Positions 1 through 9,290 of a stretch of 64,000 nt of DNA are shown here, in pieces. This stretch comes from Rhodococcus spelaei (GTDB lineage: Bacteria > Actinomycetota > Actinomycetes > Mycobacteriales > Mycobacteriaceae), in the NCBI RefSeq assembly GCF_006704125.1, contig NZ_VIGH01000004.1:62001-126000 (forward strand). Direction: 5' to 3'. Below the pieces are notes generated by a model. The model saw nothing but the letters and a program-made list of their open reading frames with translations, had not been told where the DNA came from and searched no databases. The position numbers and the translations under genes are program-made. Each line of letters opens with the position of its first letter. Positions within the stretch are counted from its first letter, which is position 1.

Positions 1-8
1 GCGCCCGT

Positions 9-1580
9 TCACTCGGTGTCCGAGGCGACGAGGGTGGCCTCCTCGGCGGGGGCCACAGTTGCCGGGGTGCGCCGGCCGGGCGCCCATGCGCCGACGATCA
101 CCGCGGCCCCGAACATCACTCCGGCCAGCACGTACGACGCGTGCGACATTCCGCCCATGAACGCGCCGCGGGCGAACTCGGCGAGCTGCTCGCCCTGCGG
201 GCCGCCTCCTATCCGGGCCACCTCGAGCGCCGCGGCCAGCGAACTGCCCACGTACTCCTTTGCGATCTCCGGCGCCGCGGCGACCGCGGGCGCGATGTTG
301 TGGCTGTAGCTGGCCGCGAGCAGGCTGCCTGCGAGCGCGGTCCCCACAGCCGCGCCGACCTCGCGGGTCGTGTCGTTGACCGCGGATGCAACGCCCTGCT
401 TGCCGTCCGGGGTGTTCTCGACGATGCCGGTGGTCGCCGGCGCGGTGCACAGCCCGAGCCCGAAGCTGAAGATCAGCAGCGCGACGACGGCGGGTCCGTA
501 TCCGCCGTCGGCCTCGAGCCTGCCGATCAGTATCAGGCCGAGTCCGGCGAGGGCGAGTCCGGAGGCGGTCAGCCCCCGCATGCCGAGTCGCGGGATCAGC
601 CAGGGCGTGACCACGGAGACGACGATCATCGGCACGGACATCGGTGCCAACGCCAGCGCGGACTGCAGGGCGGTGTAGTCGAGCACCAGCTGCATGTACT
701 GGATGATCAGGAAGAACAGGCCGAAGGTCGCGACGAACTGCAGGGTCAGGGAGGCTGCGCCCGCGCCGAACCCGCGGACCGCGAACAGTCGCACGTCCAG
801 CAGCGGGTGTTCGCAGCGTAGTTCGACGGCGGCGAATGCGACCCCGGCCACGATGCCGACGGCCAGCGCGGCGGCCACCCATGGATCGGTCCAGCCGCGG
901 ATCGGGCCCTCGAGCAGGCCAAGCACGAACAGCCCGATCGACGCGCTGGACAGCAGCGCCCCGGGGATGTCGAAGGCCGGTGAATCCTGGTCCCGGGACG
1001 ACGGCAGGGTCCAGGCCAGGGCAAACAACGCAAGCGCCGCGGCGACGAAGCCGACGAAGATCGACTGCCACGGCCAGTGTTCGAGCAGCAATCCGGACAC
1101 CAGTAGTCCGGCGATTCCGCCGGACGCGGCGACGCCGGCCCAGATGGCGACGGCCCGCGACCGCTGCGCGGGCGGGAAGCTCACGGTCAGTAGCGACAGC
1201 GTCGCGGGCATCACCAGGGCGGCGCCGACGCCGGCGGCGGCCCGCGCGCCGATCAGCCACGTCGGCGAGTCGAGGAAGATCGGTACGGCGGAGGCGGCGG
1301 CAAACATCAGCAGCCCGATGGTCAGCACACCGCGGCGGCCGTACCGGTCGCCGAGCGCACCGGCGGGCAGCAGCAGGGCGGCCAGGGTGAGGGTGTAGCC
1401 GTCCACGATCCAGGTCAGCTGACTTTGGGTGGCTCCGGTGTCGAGGGCGATGTCCGGCAACGCGGAGTAGAGCGCCGCGGCCGCGGCCATGACCATTGCC
1501 ACCGCCGAACATGCCACGGTCAGCGTCCATAATTCTCGGACGGACATCTTGGTGTTGCCGGGGTGGGGCTGACTGCTCAT
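9..1580 (-). CDS. DHA2-family MFS multidrug efflux transporter
   Basis: Predicted 523-residue inner-membrane drug:proton antiporter of the EmrB/QacA (DHA2, 14-helix) group. The first helix carries ALYSALPDIA and the next segment the usual WIVDGYTLTLAALLLPAG stretch; loop 2-3 has GDRYGRRG, the MFS signature. The length fits the family. I chose the ATG at 1580 because GGAGG lies 5 bases upstream; an in-frame ATG at 1667 would run into the divergent regulator. It is divergently paired with a TetR gene over a 75-bp gap, the arrangement of lfrA/lfrR and similar self-regulated pumps, so drug-relieved repression by that TetR is likely. The substrate cannot be told from sequence. The stop codon is 8 bases from the window edge. 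Confidence 0.9.
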   Translation of the reverse strand: MSSQPHPGNTKMSVRELWTLTVACSAVAMVMAAAAALYSALPDIALDTGATQSQLTWIVDGYTLTLAALLLPAGALGDRYGRRGVLTIGLLMFAAASAVPIFLDSPTWLIGARAAAGVGAALVMPATLSLLTVSFPPAQRSRAVAIWAGVAASGGIAGLLVSGLLLEHWPWQSIFVGFVAAALALFALAWTLPSSRDQDSPAFDIPGALLSSASIGLFVLGLLEGPIRGWTDPWVAAALAVGIVAGVAFAAVELRCEHPLLDVRLFAVRGFGAGAASLTLQFVATFGLFFLIIQYMQLVLDYTALQSALALAPMSVPMIVVSVVTPWLIPRLGMRGLTASGLALAGLGLILIGRLEADGGYGPAVVALLIFSFGLGLCTAPATTGIVENTPDGKQGVASAVNDTTREVGAAVGTALAGSLLAASYSHNIAPAVAAAPEIAKEYVGSSLAAALEVARIGGGPQGEQLAEFARGAFMGGMSHASYVLAGVMFGAAVIVGAWAPGRRTPATVAPAEEATLVASDTE

Positions 1581-1610
1581 GTATGCCTCCGGTGCCAACG
1601 AGACTGTCAG

Positions 1611-1629
1611 TATCGTTTGGAGACCGATA
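1611..1629. promoter_or_regulatory. Putative TetR operator between efflux pump and regulator
   Basis: The 75-bp divergent gap holds the inverted repeat TATCG-N9-CGATA, with one further matching pair inside. It lies 26-31 bases from both start codons, where a bound TetR dimer could block both promoters. The symmetry is seen directly; its use as the operator of the adjacent TetR is inferred from position. Confidence 0.5.
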
Positions 1630-1655
1630 GTTTCACAACCCCGACCGGAGGTGCC

Positions 1656-2279
1656 ATGGGCGAGCAACCGACCGACTCCGCATCCCGAGAGGACCCGCGC
1701 AAGGCCCGGTCCCGGGCGCGACTACTCGACGCCGCGACCGCGCTCCTGGTCAAGGGCGGTACCGAGGCCGTGACCATCGACGCCGTGACGCGGGCGGCGA
1801 AGGTCGCGCGCGCGACCCTCTACCGTCATTTCGACAGCGGCACCGAGTTGGTCGCCGCTGCGTTCTGCCGGTTGATCCCGCCCGCCTCGGCCGTTCCGGA
1901 GGGCCTCGACCTGCGGGACCAGCTGGTTTCGCTGCTCACTCGTCAGGCCCGCCTGATCGAGGAGGCCCCGATGCAGCTGACCGCGATGTGCTGGCTCGGC
2001 CTGGGGCCGGGCCTCGGTGCGGTCGACGACACGCCCGGCCATCCCGAGCTGCGCTCGCTCCGTCGACACATCGCCGAGCAGTACAAGGCGCCGTTCGACC
2101 GGGTGTTCGCGAGCGCGGCCGGTCGGGAACTGCTCGCCGGGGTCGACTACGAACTGGCCATGTCCCAGCTGCTCGGACCGATCGTGTTCACCAAGCTGGC
2201 GACGCTGCCGCCGCTCGGACCGGAGGCGTGCGCACGGATCGTCGACGACTTCTTGCACGCCCGGGCCGCCGCGAGTTGA
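1656..2279 (+). CDS. TetR family transcriptional regulator
   Basis: 207-residue one-component repressor. The N-terminal helix-turn-helix spans about residues 15-60 (ARLLDAATALLVKGG, then VTRAAKVARATLYRHF), the most conserved part of the family; the C-terminal ligand domain is not diagnostic. The ATG at 1656 is preceded by CCGGAGGTGCC, a good ribosome site, and gives a normal TetR length; an upstream in-frame start at 1563 would overlap the divergent pump gene. It probably represses itself and the divergent DHA2 pump through the inverted repeat at 1611-1629 and is released by a pump substrate. The ligand is unknown. Confidence 0.88.
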   Translation: MGEQPTDSASREDPRKARSRARLLDAATALLVKGGTEAVTIDAVTRAAKVARATLYRHFDSGTELVAAAFCRLIPPASAVPEGLDLRDQLVSLLTRQARLIEEAPMQLTAMCWLGLGPGLGAVDDTPGHPELRSLRRHIAEQYKAPFDRVFASAAGRELLAGVDYELAMSQLLGPIVFTKLATLPPLGPEACARIVDDFLHARAAAS

Positions 2280-2467
2280 CGCGCGGCCGGGCGATCAATC
2301 GACCCGTTCGTATGCGCGAGACGGTCCGGGGCGCGGATACTGGTTCCAGCGCGTCAACTCAGCGCACGCCACAAGATCGCAATCGCAGGTCCGCTCGCAG
2401 TGGGTGTCCGATCCGCGCCGCGCACGGCGGCCGCCTGCGAGGGCGAACCCTCCGGGAGGGACGAACC

Positions 2468-3121
2468 ATGGCCAAGAGGATTGCAGTGCTGATCGCAATG
2501 GCGGCGGCCGTTCTCGGATATCTCGGTGTCGGCCCTGCAGCCGCGGCGGCCCCGGCGGTGCTCGGCGGTGGCTCCGGGATCATCCTCGCCAACGAGGCCC
2601 TCTGTACGCTGACCACCATCGGCCACGACAACGCGGGCCGACTGGTCGGTATCACCGCCGGCCACTGCGGAGAACCCGGCGCCGAGATCGTCCCCGAGCA
2701 TCGCGAGGACGCCGGAGTGGTCGGACACCTCGTGGCCAAGAGCACCGACCTCGACTACGCGGTGATCCAGTTCGATCCGGCGAAGGTCGCTCCGGTCAAC
2801 CGCATCGGCAAGGTCACCATCACCAATGTCGGTGCGCCCGCGAACTTCCCGGACATCGTGTGCAAGGAGGGTCTGCGCACCGGCAACACCTGCGGCGTCG
2901 CCTGGGGTGACCTGCTGCAGTCGCACGAGACCTGGACGCAGATGTGCGTCATCGAGGGTGACTCGGGAAGTCCCGTGGTACGCGGTACTACTCTGGTCGG
3001 CATGGTGAACGCCTACGTGGGTTTCGCGTGCCTCGGCCCGGAACTCGGTACCAACCTCGACAGCATCATGAACGACATCAACGCGCACGGCGGCGTCGGT
3101 GCGGGCTACAGGCCGATCTAG
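2468..3121 (+). CDS. Secreted S1-family (trypsin-like) serine protease
   Basis: 217-residue exported protein. A Sec signal peptide covers about residues 1-28 (KR, hydrophobic core, then a run of alanines). A chymotrypsin-type triad is visible: His66 in GITAGHCG, Asp96 in DLDYAVIQF and Ser166 in EGDSGSPVV. Cysteines flank the His and Ser segments as expected for disulfides. The mature domain of about 190 residues is compact, as in alpha-lytic-type or mycobacterial exported proteases without a long pro-region. The start at 2468 follows GGGAGGGACGAACC. The gene stands alone after the TetR gene and 6 bases before the next start, so the two may be co-transcribed. The natural substrate is unknown. 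Confidence 0.85.
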   Translation: MAKRIAVLIAMAAAVLGYLGVGPAAAAAPAVLGGGSGIILANEALCTLTTIGHDNAGRLVGITAGHCGEPGAEIVPEHREDAGVVGHLVAKSTDLDYAVIQFDPAKVAPVNRIGKVTITNVGAPANFPDIVCKEGLRTGNTCGVAWGDLLQSHETWTQMCVIEGDSGSPVVRGTTLVGMVNAYVGFACLGPELGTNLDSIMNDINAHGGVGAGYRPI

Positions 3122-3127
3122 CCGCAG

Positions 3128-3952
3128 ATGCCACCTCGTAAACGCAGCGGTGACCATCTCACCGAGCAGGACCTGATCGACCTCTCCACCGCACTCGACG
3201 CGGGCAAACGTGCGACCGTTTACCTGATCGACGCCACCCCGAGCCTCGGCATTCCCGCCGGCTGCTCGGCCAAGGTGGTGTCGATCGACGGCAGCACCGT
3301 GCTGATCCGGCCGAAGGGCGTCAACGACGAACTGCCCTACGAGGCAGACGAATTGCGCCTGACCCGGCAGCCCGCGAAGGCAGCCCCGGCAAGAGCGGCG
3401 GCGAAGTCTGCGGCCACGTCGCCCGCGACGCAGCGGCCCAGCACCGTCAAGGATGTCGAGGCGCGAGCGGCGGCGTCGAGGGCGTCCGCGGCGCCGAAGG
3501 CTGCCACACCGAAACCCGGGGCACCGGCACCTGCGGCACCGAAGTCGGTGTCAACGGCCAAGGCGCCCACCGCAACCACTCTCATCGCGCAACCGAAGGC
3601 TCCCGTGACCGCACCCAGCACCGAACCCGCCGCGACCACACCGGCCCCCGCCAAGCGGGCCCGCCGCGCGAAGGACCCGGCCAGCGTGAGCGTGACCCTG
3701 CACGCCGAGGCCGGCAACGAGTGGACGGTCACCGTGACACACGGCGAGCGACGTCCCGGCAAGGCGGCGCCGGTCACGGCCGACGCCGTCGAACGCGCCG
3801 TCGCCGAACTCGGCGACACCACCGCGCAGCAGGCGGTCGCGGCGGTGCTCTCGGCGGCTCGCGAGGCCGCGGCGCAGCGGGTCGACGAGCTCAGCCGCCA
3901 ACTCGCCGAGGCGAAGAGCGCGCTCGAGTCGCTCGGCGCGGACGGCGCCTGA
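3128..3952 (+). CDS. Hypothetical Ala/Pro-rich protein (DUF6319-like)
   Basis: 274 residues, no signal peptide or membrane segment. An N-terminal block (about 1-75) with alternating hydrophobic strands (VYLIDATPSLGIPAG, KVVSIDGSTVLIRPKG) looks like a small beta domain. It is followed by a low-complexity Ala/Pro/Lys/Thr linker (about 76-185) and a C-terminal domain (about 186-274) ending in a predicted amphipathic helix (AQRVDELSRQLAEAKSALES). The layout recalls the actinobacterial family annotated as DUF6319, recalled from memory and not checked. The basic linker could allow nucleic-acid contact, but no function can be assigned. It lies between the protease and the acyl-CoA dehydrogenase on the same strand. 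Confidence 0.7.
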   Translation: MPPRKRSGDHLTEQDLIDLSTALDAGKRATVYLIDATPSLGIPAGCSAKVVSIDGSTVLIRPKGVNDELPYEADELRLTRQPAKAAPARAAAKSAATSPATQRPSTVKDVEARAAASRASAAPKAATPKPGAPAPAAPKSVSTAKAPTATTLIAQPKAPVTAPSTEPAATTPAPAKRARRAKDPASVSVTLHAEAGNEWTVTVTHGERRPGKAAPVTADAVERAVAELGDTTAQQAVAAVLSAAREAAAQRVDELSRQLAEAKSALESLGADGA

Positions 3953-3971
3953 TCGACCGGAGGATCCGACG

Positions 3972-5144
3972 ATGACCGAAACCGAGACCGTCGCAGAGCT
4001 GTTCGCGCTCGACTCGTTGATCTCCGACGAGGAGCGTCAGATCCGCGACACCGTTCGGAGGTTCGCGGCCGATCGGATCCGTCCGCACATCGCCGACTGG
4101 TTCGAGGCCGGTGTGCTCCCCGTCCGCGAACTGGCCCGTGAACTCGGCGGTCTCGGTGTGCTCGGCATGCACCTCGATGGCTACGGCTGCGCCGGGATGA
4201 GCGCGACCACCTACGGTCTGGCCTGCCTCGAGCTCGAGGCCGTCGACTCCGGGATCCGCAGCCTGGTGTCGGTACAGGGGTCGCTGGCAATGTTCGCGAT
4301 CCATCGGTACGGCTCCGAGGAGCACAAGCAGCGGTGGCTGCCGTCGATGGCGGCGGGCGAGGCCCTCGGCTGCTTCGGTCTGACCGAGCCCGACTTCGGT
4401 TCCAACCCCGCCGGGATGCGCACCAACGCCCGCCGCGACGGCGACGACTGGATCCTGCGCGGCACCAAGATGTGGATCACCAACGGGTCGGTCGCGGACG
4501 TCGCCGTGGTGTGGGCGCGCACCGACGACGGGGTCCGCGGTTTCGTGGTGCCCACCGACACCGCCGGCTTCTCCGCCCCGGAGATCAAGCACAAGCTCTC
4601 GCTGCGGGCCTCGGTCACCGCGGAGCTCGTCCTCGACGACGTCCGGCTGCCGGCGTCGGCGATGCTGCCCGAGGCCCGTGGGCTGTCCGGTCCGCTCGGC
4701 TGTCTCAACGAGGCTCGCTTCGGCATCGTTTTCGGCGCGCTCGGCGCCGCCCGCGACTGCCTCGAGACCGCGATCGACTATGCGCAATCACGCGAGGTGT
4801 TCGACAAGCCGCTGGCCGCCTTCCAGCTGACCCAGGCCAAGCTCGCGGACATGGCGCTCGAGCTGGGCAAGGGACAGCTGCTGGCACTGCACCTGGGCCG
4901 GCTCAAGGACCGCCACGAGCTGCGACCCGAGCAGGTGAGCCTCGGCAAGCTCAACAGTGTCCGGGAGGCCATCGCGATCGCCCGCGAGTGCCGAACCATT
5001 CTGGGCGCCAACGGCATCACGCTGGAGTATCCGGTGATCCGGCACGCGAACAACCTGGAGTCGGTGCTCACTTACGAGGGCACGTCGGAGATGCACCAGC
5101 TGGTGATCGGTCAGGCGCTGACCGGGTCCTCCGCGTTCCGGTAG
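3972..5144 (+). CDS. Acyl-CoA dehydrogenase, glutaryl-CoA dehydrogenase type
   Basis: 390-residue cytosolic FAD enzyme, full family length. Middle-domain motifs include CFGLTEPDFGSNPAGM and KMWITNGSVADV. The C-terminal catalytic segment reads TYEGTSEMHQLVIGQALTG, placing the base Glu at about residue 369 as in glutaryl-CoA dehydrogenases (TYEGT.D.H.L..GRA.TG). The family oxidises and decarboxylates glutaryl-CoA to crotonyl-CoA in lysine and tryptophan breakdown. An Arg for the distal carboxylate could not be confirmed by eye, so another short acyl-CoA is possible. The ATG follows CCGGAGGATCCGACG. No electron-transfer flavoprotein gene is adjacent. Confidence 0.85.
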   Translation: MTETETVAELFALDSLISDEERQIRDTVRRFAADRIRPHIADWFEAGVLPVRELARELGGLGVLGMHLDGYGCAGMSATTYGLACLELEAVDSGIRSLVSVQGSLAMFAIHRYGSEEHKQRWLPSMAAGEALGCFGLTEPDFGSNPAGMRTNARRDGDDWILRGTKMWITNGSVADVAVVWARTDDGVRGFVVPTDTAGFSAPEIKHKLSLRASVTAELVLDDVRLPASAMLPEARGLSGPLGCLNEARFGIVFGALGAARDCLETAIDYAQSREVFDKPLAAFQLTQAKLADMALELGKGQLLALHLGRLKDRHELRPEQVSLGKLNSVREAIAIARECRTILGANGITLEYPVIRHANNLESVLTYEGTSEMHQLVIGQALTGSSAFR

Positions 5145-5217
5145 CCGCTCTTGTGCGGACCGCTTCCCGCGGGGCAGTCTGGGTACCGAGGGGGCCGTCA
5201 CGCGAGCGGAGCCGGAC

Positions 5218-5952
5218 ATGGACACCACGACGACCGAGATCGCACCGGGCATCTACCGCTTCTCGACCTACGTCGACGACGCCAACCTGGTGATGAACCA
5301 GTACCTGATCGACGGCGACGAGCCATTGCTCTTCCACATGGGTCAGCGTGCGCTGTTCCCGTCCACGTCGGCCGCCGTGCAGCGGGTGGTCCCGCTCGAT
5401 CGGCTCCGATGGCTGGCCTTCGGGCACGTCGAGGCCGACGAGTGCGGGTCGATGAACTCGTGGCTCGCGGCCGCCCCGAACGCGGTGGTCGCGCACGGCG
5501 CACTGTCGTGTTTCGTTCAGGTCGCGGACCTGGCCGACCGACCGCCCCGACCCCTGCAGGACGGCGAGGTGCTGGAGGTCGGCGAGAGGCGCGTCCGTCA
5601 CATCGACACCCCGCACGTGCCACACGGCTGGGACGCCTGCCTGGTGTTCGAGGAGTCGACGTCGACGCTGTTGTGCGGTGACCTGTTCACCGCGTTCGGC
5701 AGGCCGCCGGCCGTGACGGACACCGAGATCGTCGGCCCCGCAATGGCCGGGGAGGAGATGGGCCGTGCGACGGCACTGACTCCGGCCCTCGGTCCGACGA
5801 TCCGGTCGCTGGCCGACCTCGAGCCGACCACCCTCGGACTGATGCACGGACCGGCGTTCACCGGGGACTGCGTGGGGGCGCTGCGCGATCTGGCGGCGGG
5901 GTATCAGGAGAGGTTCGAGGCGGAACAGGAGCGGCTGGGCGGCCGGGCGTAA
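5218..5952 (+). CDS. MBL-fold metallo-hydrolase resembling flavodiiron ODP domain
   Basis: 244 residues, the size of one metallo-beta-lactamase domain. The metal-ligand pattern is HVEADECG (H-x-E-x-D), then His in DTPHVPHGWD, Asp in LLCGDLF and a late His in GLMHGPA. This H-x-E-x-D form, with Glu in place of the hydrolase second His, is typical of the oxygen-binding di-iron (ODP) domains of flavodiiron proteins rather than of Zn hydrolases. There is no flavodoxin domain, so an electron donor would have to be separate. It converges with the cyclase gene, with only 3 bases between stops. It could reduce O2 or NO or act as a sensor; the substrate is not known. Confidence 0.75.
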   Translation: MDTTTTEIAPGIYRFSTYVDDANLVMNQYLIDGDEPLLFHMGQRALFPSTSAAVQRVVPLDRLRWLAFGHVEADECGSMNSWLAAAPNAVVAHGALSCFVQVADLADRPPRPLQDGEVLEVGERRVRHIDTPHVPHGWDACLVFEESTSTLLCGDLFTAFGRPPAVTDTEIVGPAMAGEEMGRATALTPALGPTIRSLADLEPTTLGLMHGPAFTGDCVGALRDLAAGYQERFEAEQERLGGRA

Positions 5953-5955
5953 GCC

Positions 5956-6984
5956 TCAACCCCGCCGCAGCGCGGACGCCTTGAGCCGGCTGTAGCCGCG
6001 TACCCGCAGCGACCGCAGGGACCGCAACTGGAACTTCGGATTCCCGCTGAGCGCGTCGGCGAGGGTGGAATCGACGAGAACCGTTCCCGGTCGAGCCGAA
6101 CTCGTCAGGCGCGCAGCGATGTTCACCACCGATCCGTACGCGTCCCCGAACCGGACCAGAACCTCGCCGCGGGCGAGGCCGACCCGCAGGCTCGGCAGTT
6201 CCTCCGTGCTGGATGCGGCGTCCTGCAGGGCGAGCGCGATCGCGGCGGCGTCGGCGGGGTCCTCGGCCGCGAACATCACCTCGTCGCCGACGTTCTTGAT
6301 CACCCAGCCGTGGCCCTGGTTGATCACGTTGTTGACGGTGGACTCGAAGTACTCGAGTAGTTCGGTCAGTTCGGTGATGTCGATGCGCCGGGTGAGGCTG
6401 GTGTAGCCGACCATGTCCGCGAAGCCGATCACCAGGGTGCGGCTGTCCACCTCCTCGCCGCGATTGTCGAGGAAGCGAGCGGCATTCGACGCCAGGTGCC
6501 TTCGCCACACGTACGACTGCAGGCGCTCCAGGGTCGGCAGCATCTGCTCGGCGACGAGGGTGGCCTGGGCCGCGACCGCGTGCGGGTCGGCGGGCTCGCC
6601 GGGATCACGGTGCTCGAGTCGGTCCAGGATGTGACTGTTGAGCAGTCCCAGTTGCCACTCCGCGAGGCGCGAGAACGACTGTCCCAGTGCCCGGGTCACG
6701 GACACCTCGAGATCGGGATCGATGATGCCCCGGTCCACCAGCGAGGTGATGCCCCTGAGCGCCTCGACGTCGGCGTCGGTGAACATTGCCGCGTCGCTAC
6801 CGACGTCGGCGGCGAATCCCATGGCGACCCATAGCTTCTGCACCCGTTCGAGGGGTATGCCGGACAACTCCGAGACCTGTTCGCGGGTGTACTTCATCTC
6901 GCCGCCGAGCAGGTTCCGCTCGACCTCCGCCTGGATCATCGCGAACTCGCGTGCCTGCCGCCGTTCGCTCGCGTGCTCAGCCAC
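5956..6984 (-). CDS. Class III adenylate cyclase with N-terminal regulatory region
   Basis: 342-residue soluble cyclase. An N-terminal region of about 160 residues, MerR-like in flavour ([20 protein letters not shown]), precedes a CHD catalytic domain. Catalytic residues are all present: metal Asp in [10 protein letters not shown], adenine-selecting Lys and second metal Asp in [10 protein letters not shown], and the [14 protein letters not shown] segment with Asp, Asn and Arg. The architecture resembles mycobacterial Rv2212, a pH-responsive cyclase. It should make cAMP as a homodimer in the cytosol. It overlaps the ilvD stop by 8 bases and is last in the VOC-TIGR03086-ilvD-cyclase operon, which suggests translational coupling. 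Confidence 0.85.
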   Translation of the reverse strand: MAEHASERRQAREFAMIQAEVERNLLGGEMKYTREQVSELSGIPLERVQKLWVAMGFAADVGSDAAMFTDADVEALRGITSLVDRGIIDPDLEVSVTRALGQSFSRLAEWQLGLLNSHILDRLEHRDPGEPADPHAVAAQATLVAEQMLPTLERLQSYVWRRHLASNAARFLDNRGEEVDSRTLVIGFADMVGYTSLTRRIDITELTELLEYFESTVNNVINQGHGWVIKNVGDEVMFAAEDPADAAAIALALQDAASSTEELPSLRVGLARGEVLVRFGDAYGSVVNIAARLTSSARPGTVLVDSTLADALSGNPKFQLRSLRSLRVRGYSRLKASALRRG

Positions 6985-8695
6985 ACACCGCCCCGTTCGA
7001 CGCCGACCCGACCAGCTTCGCGTACTTGGCCAGTACGCCGCGGGTGTAGCGCGGCGGCAACGGTTCCCAGCCCTGGCGCCGACGGTCCAGTTCGTCGGCG
7101 TCGACCAGCAGGTCGAGGGTTCCGGTGCCGACGTCGAGCCGGATCTGGTCGCCGGAGTGCACGAACGCGATCGGCCCGCCGTCCACCGCCTCGGGCGCCA
7201 CGTGCCCGACGCACAGGCCGGTGGTGCCGCCGGAGAATCTCCCGTCGGTCAGCAGCAGCACGTCCTTGCCGAGCCCGGCGCCCTTGATGGCTGCGGTGAT
7301 CGCGAGCATCTCCCGCATGCCGGGCCCGCCCTTGGGGCCCTCGTAGCGGATCACCACCGCGTCGCCCGCGGTGATGGTGCCGTCCTCGAGCGCGTCGAGG
7401 GCGGCCCGCTCCCGGTCGAAAACCCTTGCAGTGCCGGTGAACACGTCGGACTCGAAGCCCGCCGACTTGACCACCGCGCCGCCCGGTGCCAGCGACCCGG
7501 ACAGGATGGTGATACCGCCGGTCGGATGGATCGGATTGCTCATCGCGCGCAGCACCTTTCCGTCCGGGTCGGGCGGGGCGATGTGGGCGAGGTTCTCGGC
7601 CATCGTCTTTCCGGTGACAGTCATGCACTCGCCGTGCAGCAGACCCGCGTCGAGCAGGGCCTTCATCACCACCGGAACCCCGCCGATGTGGTCGACATCG
7701 ACCATCACGTGGCTGCCGAACGGCTTGACGTCGGCGAGGTGCGGCACCCGGGCCCCGACGCGACGGAAGTCGTCGAGGGTCAGCTCCACATGCGCCTCGT
7801 GCGCGATGGCGAGCAGGTGCAGTACCGCGTTGGTGGAGCCGCCGAACGCCATCACCACGGCGATCGCGTTCTCGAAGGCCTCCTTGGTGAGGATGTCCGA
7901 GGTGGTGATGCCGCGGCGCAGCATCTCCACGACGGCCTCGCCGCTGCGCCGGGCGTACCCGTCGCGTCGCCGGTCGGTCGCGGGCGGTGCGGCGCTGCCG
8001 GGCAGCGACATGCCCAGTGCCTCGGCCGCGCTGGCCATGGTGTTGGCGGTGTACATGCCGCCGCAGGCGCCCTCGCCGGGGCAGATCGCACGTTCGATGG
8101 AGTCCACGTCGGCCCGGCTCATCAGCCCGCGGGAGCAGGCGCCGACCGCCTCGAACGCGTCGATGATCGTGACCTCCTTCTCGGTGCCGTCGGACATCTT
8201 CGCGATGCCCGGAAGGATCGAGCCCGCGTAGAGGAAGACGCTGGCCAGATCGAGGCGGGCGGCCGCCATCAGCATCCCGGGCAGGGACTTGTCGCACCCG
8301 GCGAGCAGTACCGAGCCGTCGAGTCGTTCGGCCTGCATGACGGTCTCGACGCTGTCCGCGATGACCTCCCGCGAGACAAGCGAGAAGTGCATGCCCTCGT
8401 GGCCCATCGAGATTCCGTCGGAGACCGAGATGGTGCCGAATTCGAGCGGATAGCCGCCGGCCGCGTGGACGCCGTCCTTCGAGGCCTTGGCGAGGCGGTC
8501 GAGGGACAGGTTGCACGGGGTGATCTCGTTCCACGAGGACGCGACGCCGATCTGGGACTTGCCCCAGTCGTCGTCACCCATTCCGACCGCGCGGAGCATC
8601 CCGCGCGAGGCCGTCTTCTCGAGGCCGTCGGTGACGTCGCGGCTGCGGGGCTTGATGTCGGGGCCGTTCGGTTCCTGGGACACGCTGTTCATCAT
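6977..8695 (-). CDS. ilvD: Dihydroxy-acid dehydratase
   Basis: 572-residue Fe-S enzyme of branched-chain amino acid synthesis; it dehydrates 2,3-dihydroxy-isovalerate and -methylvalerate to the 2-oxo acids. The sequence is strongly conserved with mycobacterial IlvD from [15 protein letters not shown] to the C-terminal GAVCG. Cluster cysteines are seen in [21 protein letters not shown] and [14 protein letters not shown]. The start codons ATG ATG at 8695 and 8692 directly follow GGAGG. The first forms an ATGA overlap with the upstream stop, and the second has slightly better spacing, so either may be used. It is the third gene of a four-gene operon and is not next to ilvBNC. Confidence 0.95.
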   Translation of the reverse strand: MMNSVSQEPNGPDIKPRSRDVTDGLEKTASRGMLRAVGMGDDDWGKSQIGVASSWNEITPCNLSLDRLAKASKDGVHAAGGYPLEFGTISVSDGISMGHEGMHFSLVSREVIADSVETVMQAERLDGSVLLAGCDKSLPGMLMAAARLDLASVFLYAGSILPGIAKMSDGTEKEVTIIDAFEAVGACSRGLMSRADVDSIERAICPGEGACGGMYTANTMASAAEALGMSLPGSAAPPATDRRRDGYARRSGEAVVEMLRRGITTSDILTKEAFENAIAVVMAFGGSTNAVLHLLAIAHEAHVELTLDDFRRVGARVPHLADVKPFGSHVMVDVDHIGGVPVVMKALLDAGLLHGECMTVTGKTMAENLAHIAPPDPDGKVLRAMSNPIHPTGGITILSGSLAPGGAVVKSAGFESDVFTGTARVFDRERAALDALEDGTITAGDAVVIRYEGPKGGPGMREMLAITAAIKGAGLGKDVLLLTDGRFSGGTTGLCVGHVAPEAVDGGPIAFVHSGDQIRLDVGTGTLDLLVDADELDRRRQGWEPLPPRYTRGVLAKYAKLVGSASNGAVCG

Positions 8696-9279
8696 CCTCC
8701 GGTCGGGCCTGCTCGGCGCTCCGAATCGACATCGCGGCCGGTCAGAGCCAGTAGTCGGGTCTGGAGTGGGGCGTCCTCGGACACCTCGATCGGCGCGGCG
8801 AACAGTCCACTGGCGCTCAGCATCTCGCGTTGGGCGTCGAGCAACTCCCACACCGCCTCGACCAGCGCCGGGTCCAGCGTCTCGTCGAGTCCCGCTGCGC
8901 GAGCGAGATCCCAGCTGTGGATCACGATGTCGGAAACCTGTTCGCGCAGATAGTGTTCCACCGTGACGGTGCCGTACGACAGGTGCACCGGCGCGGCAGG
9001 GGGTGCCACCTCCCAGGCCGCGCCCGCGAGCCCGGCGAAGCGGTGCCACTCCGCCGCCAGGTCGGGCCCGAGTGGGTGCACCCGGGCACCCGCCTCGGAG
9101 AGGGTCAGACCGCCGAGCAGCGGCGGAATCCACTGCTGCTCGACGATCACGTGTCGGACCAGGTCGGCGACGTCCCACTCGGTGTCCGGGGTCGGCGCCG
9201 CCCAGTCGGTGACGGCGTCGACCCGCGAACCGAACTCGTGCATCGCCCGCCGCTGCAGCGCGAGCCACTCGAGTGCCAC
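8692..9279 (-). CDS. TIGR03086-type DinB-like metal-binding protein
   Basis: 195 residues, matching the actinobacterial TIGR03086 / mycothiol-dependent maleylpyruvate isomerase-like superfamily (four-helix DinB fold). Conserved features seen are an early His (AMHEFGSRV), [16 protein letters not shown] and [15 protein letters not shown]; three His of this kind usually bind a divalent metal. The GTG at 9279 is chosen because GGAGG sits 5 bases upstream; it begins 11 bases after the VOC stop. The stop shares an ATGA with ilvD. Members may use mycothiol, but no substrate is known. Confidence 0.82.
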   Translation of the reverse strand: MALEWLALQRRAMHEFGSRVDAVTDWAAPTPDTEWDVADLVRHVIVEQQWIPPLLGGLTLSEAGARVHPLGPDLAAEWHRFAGLAGAAWEVAPPAAPVHLSYGTVTVEHYLREQVSDIVIHSWDLARAAGLDETLDPALVEAVWELLDAQREMLSASGLFAAPIEVSEDAPLQTRLLALTGRDVDSERRAGPTGG

Positions 9280-9290
9280 GTGCGCCTCCG

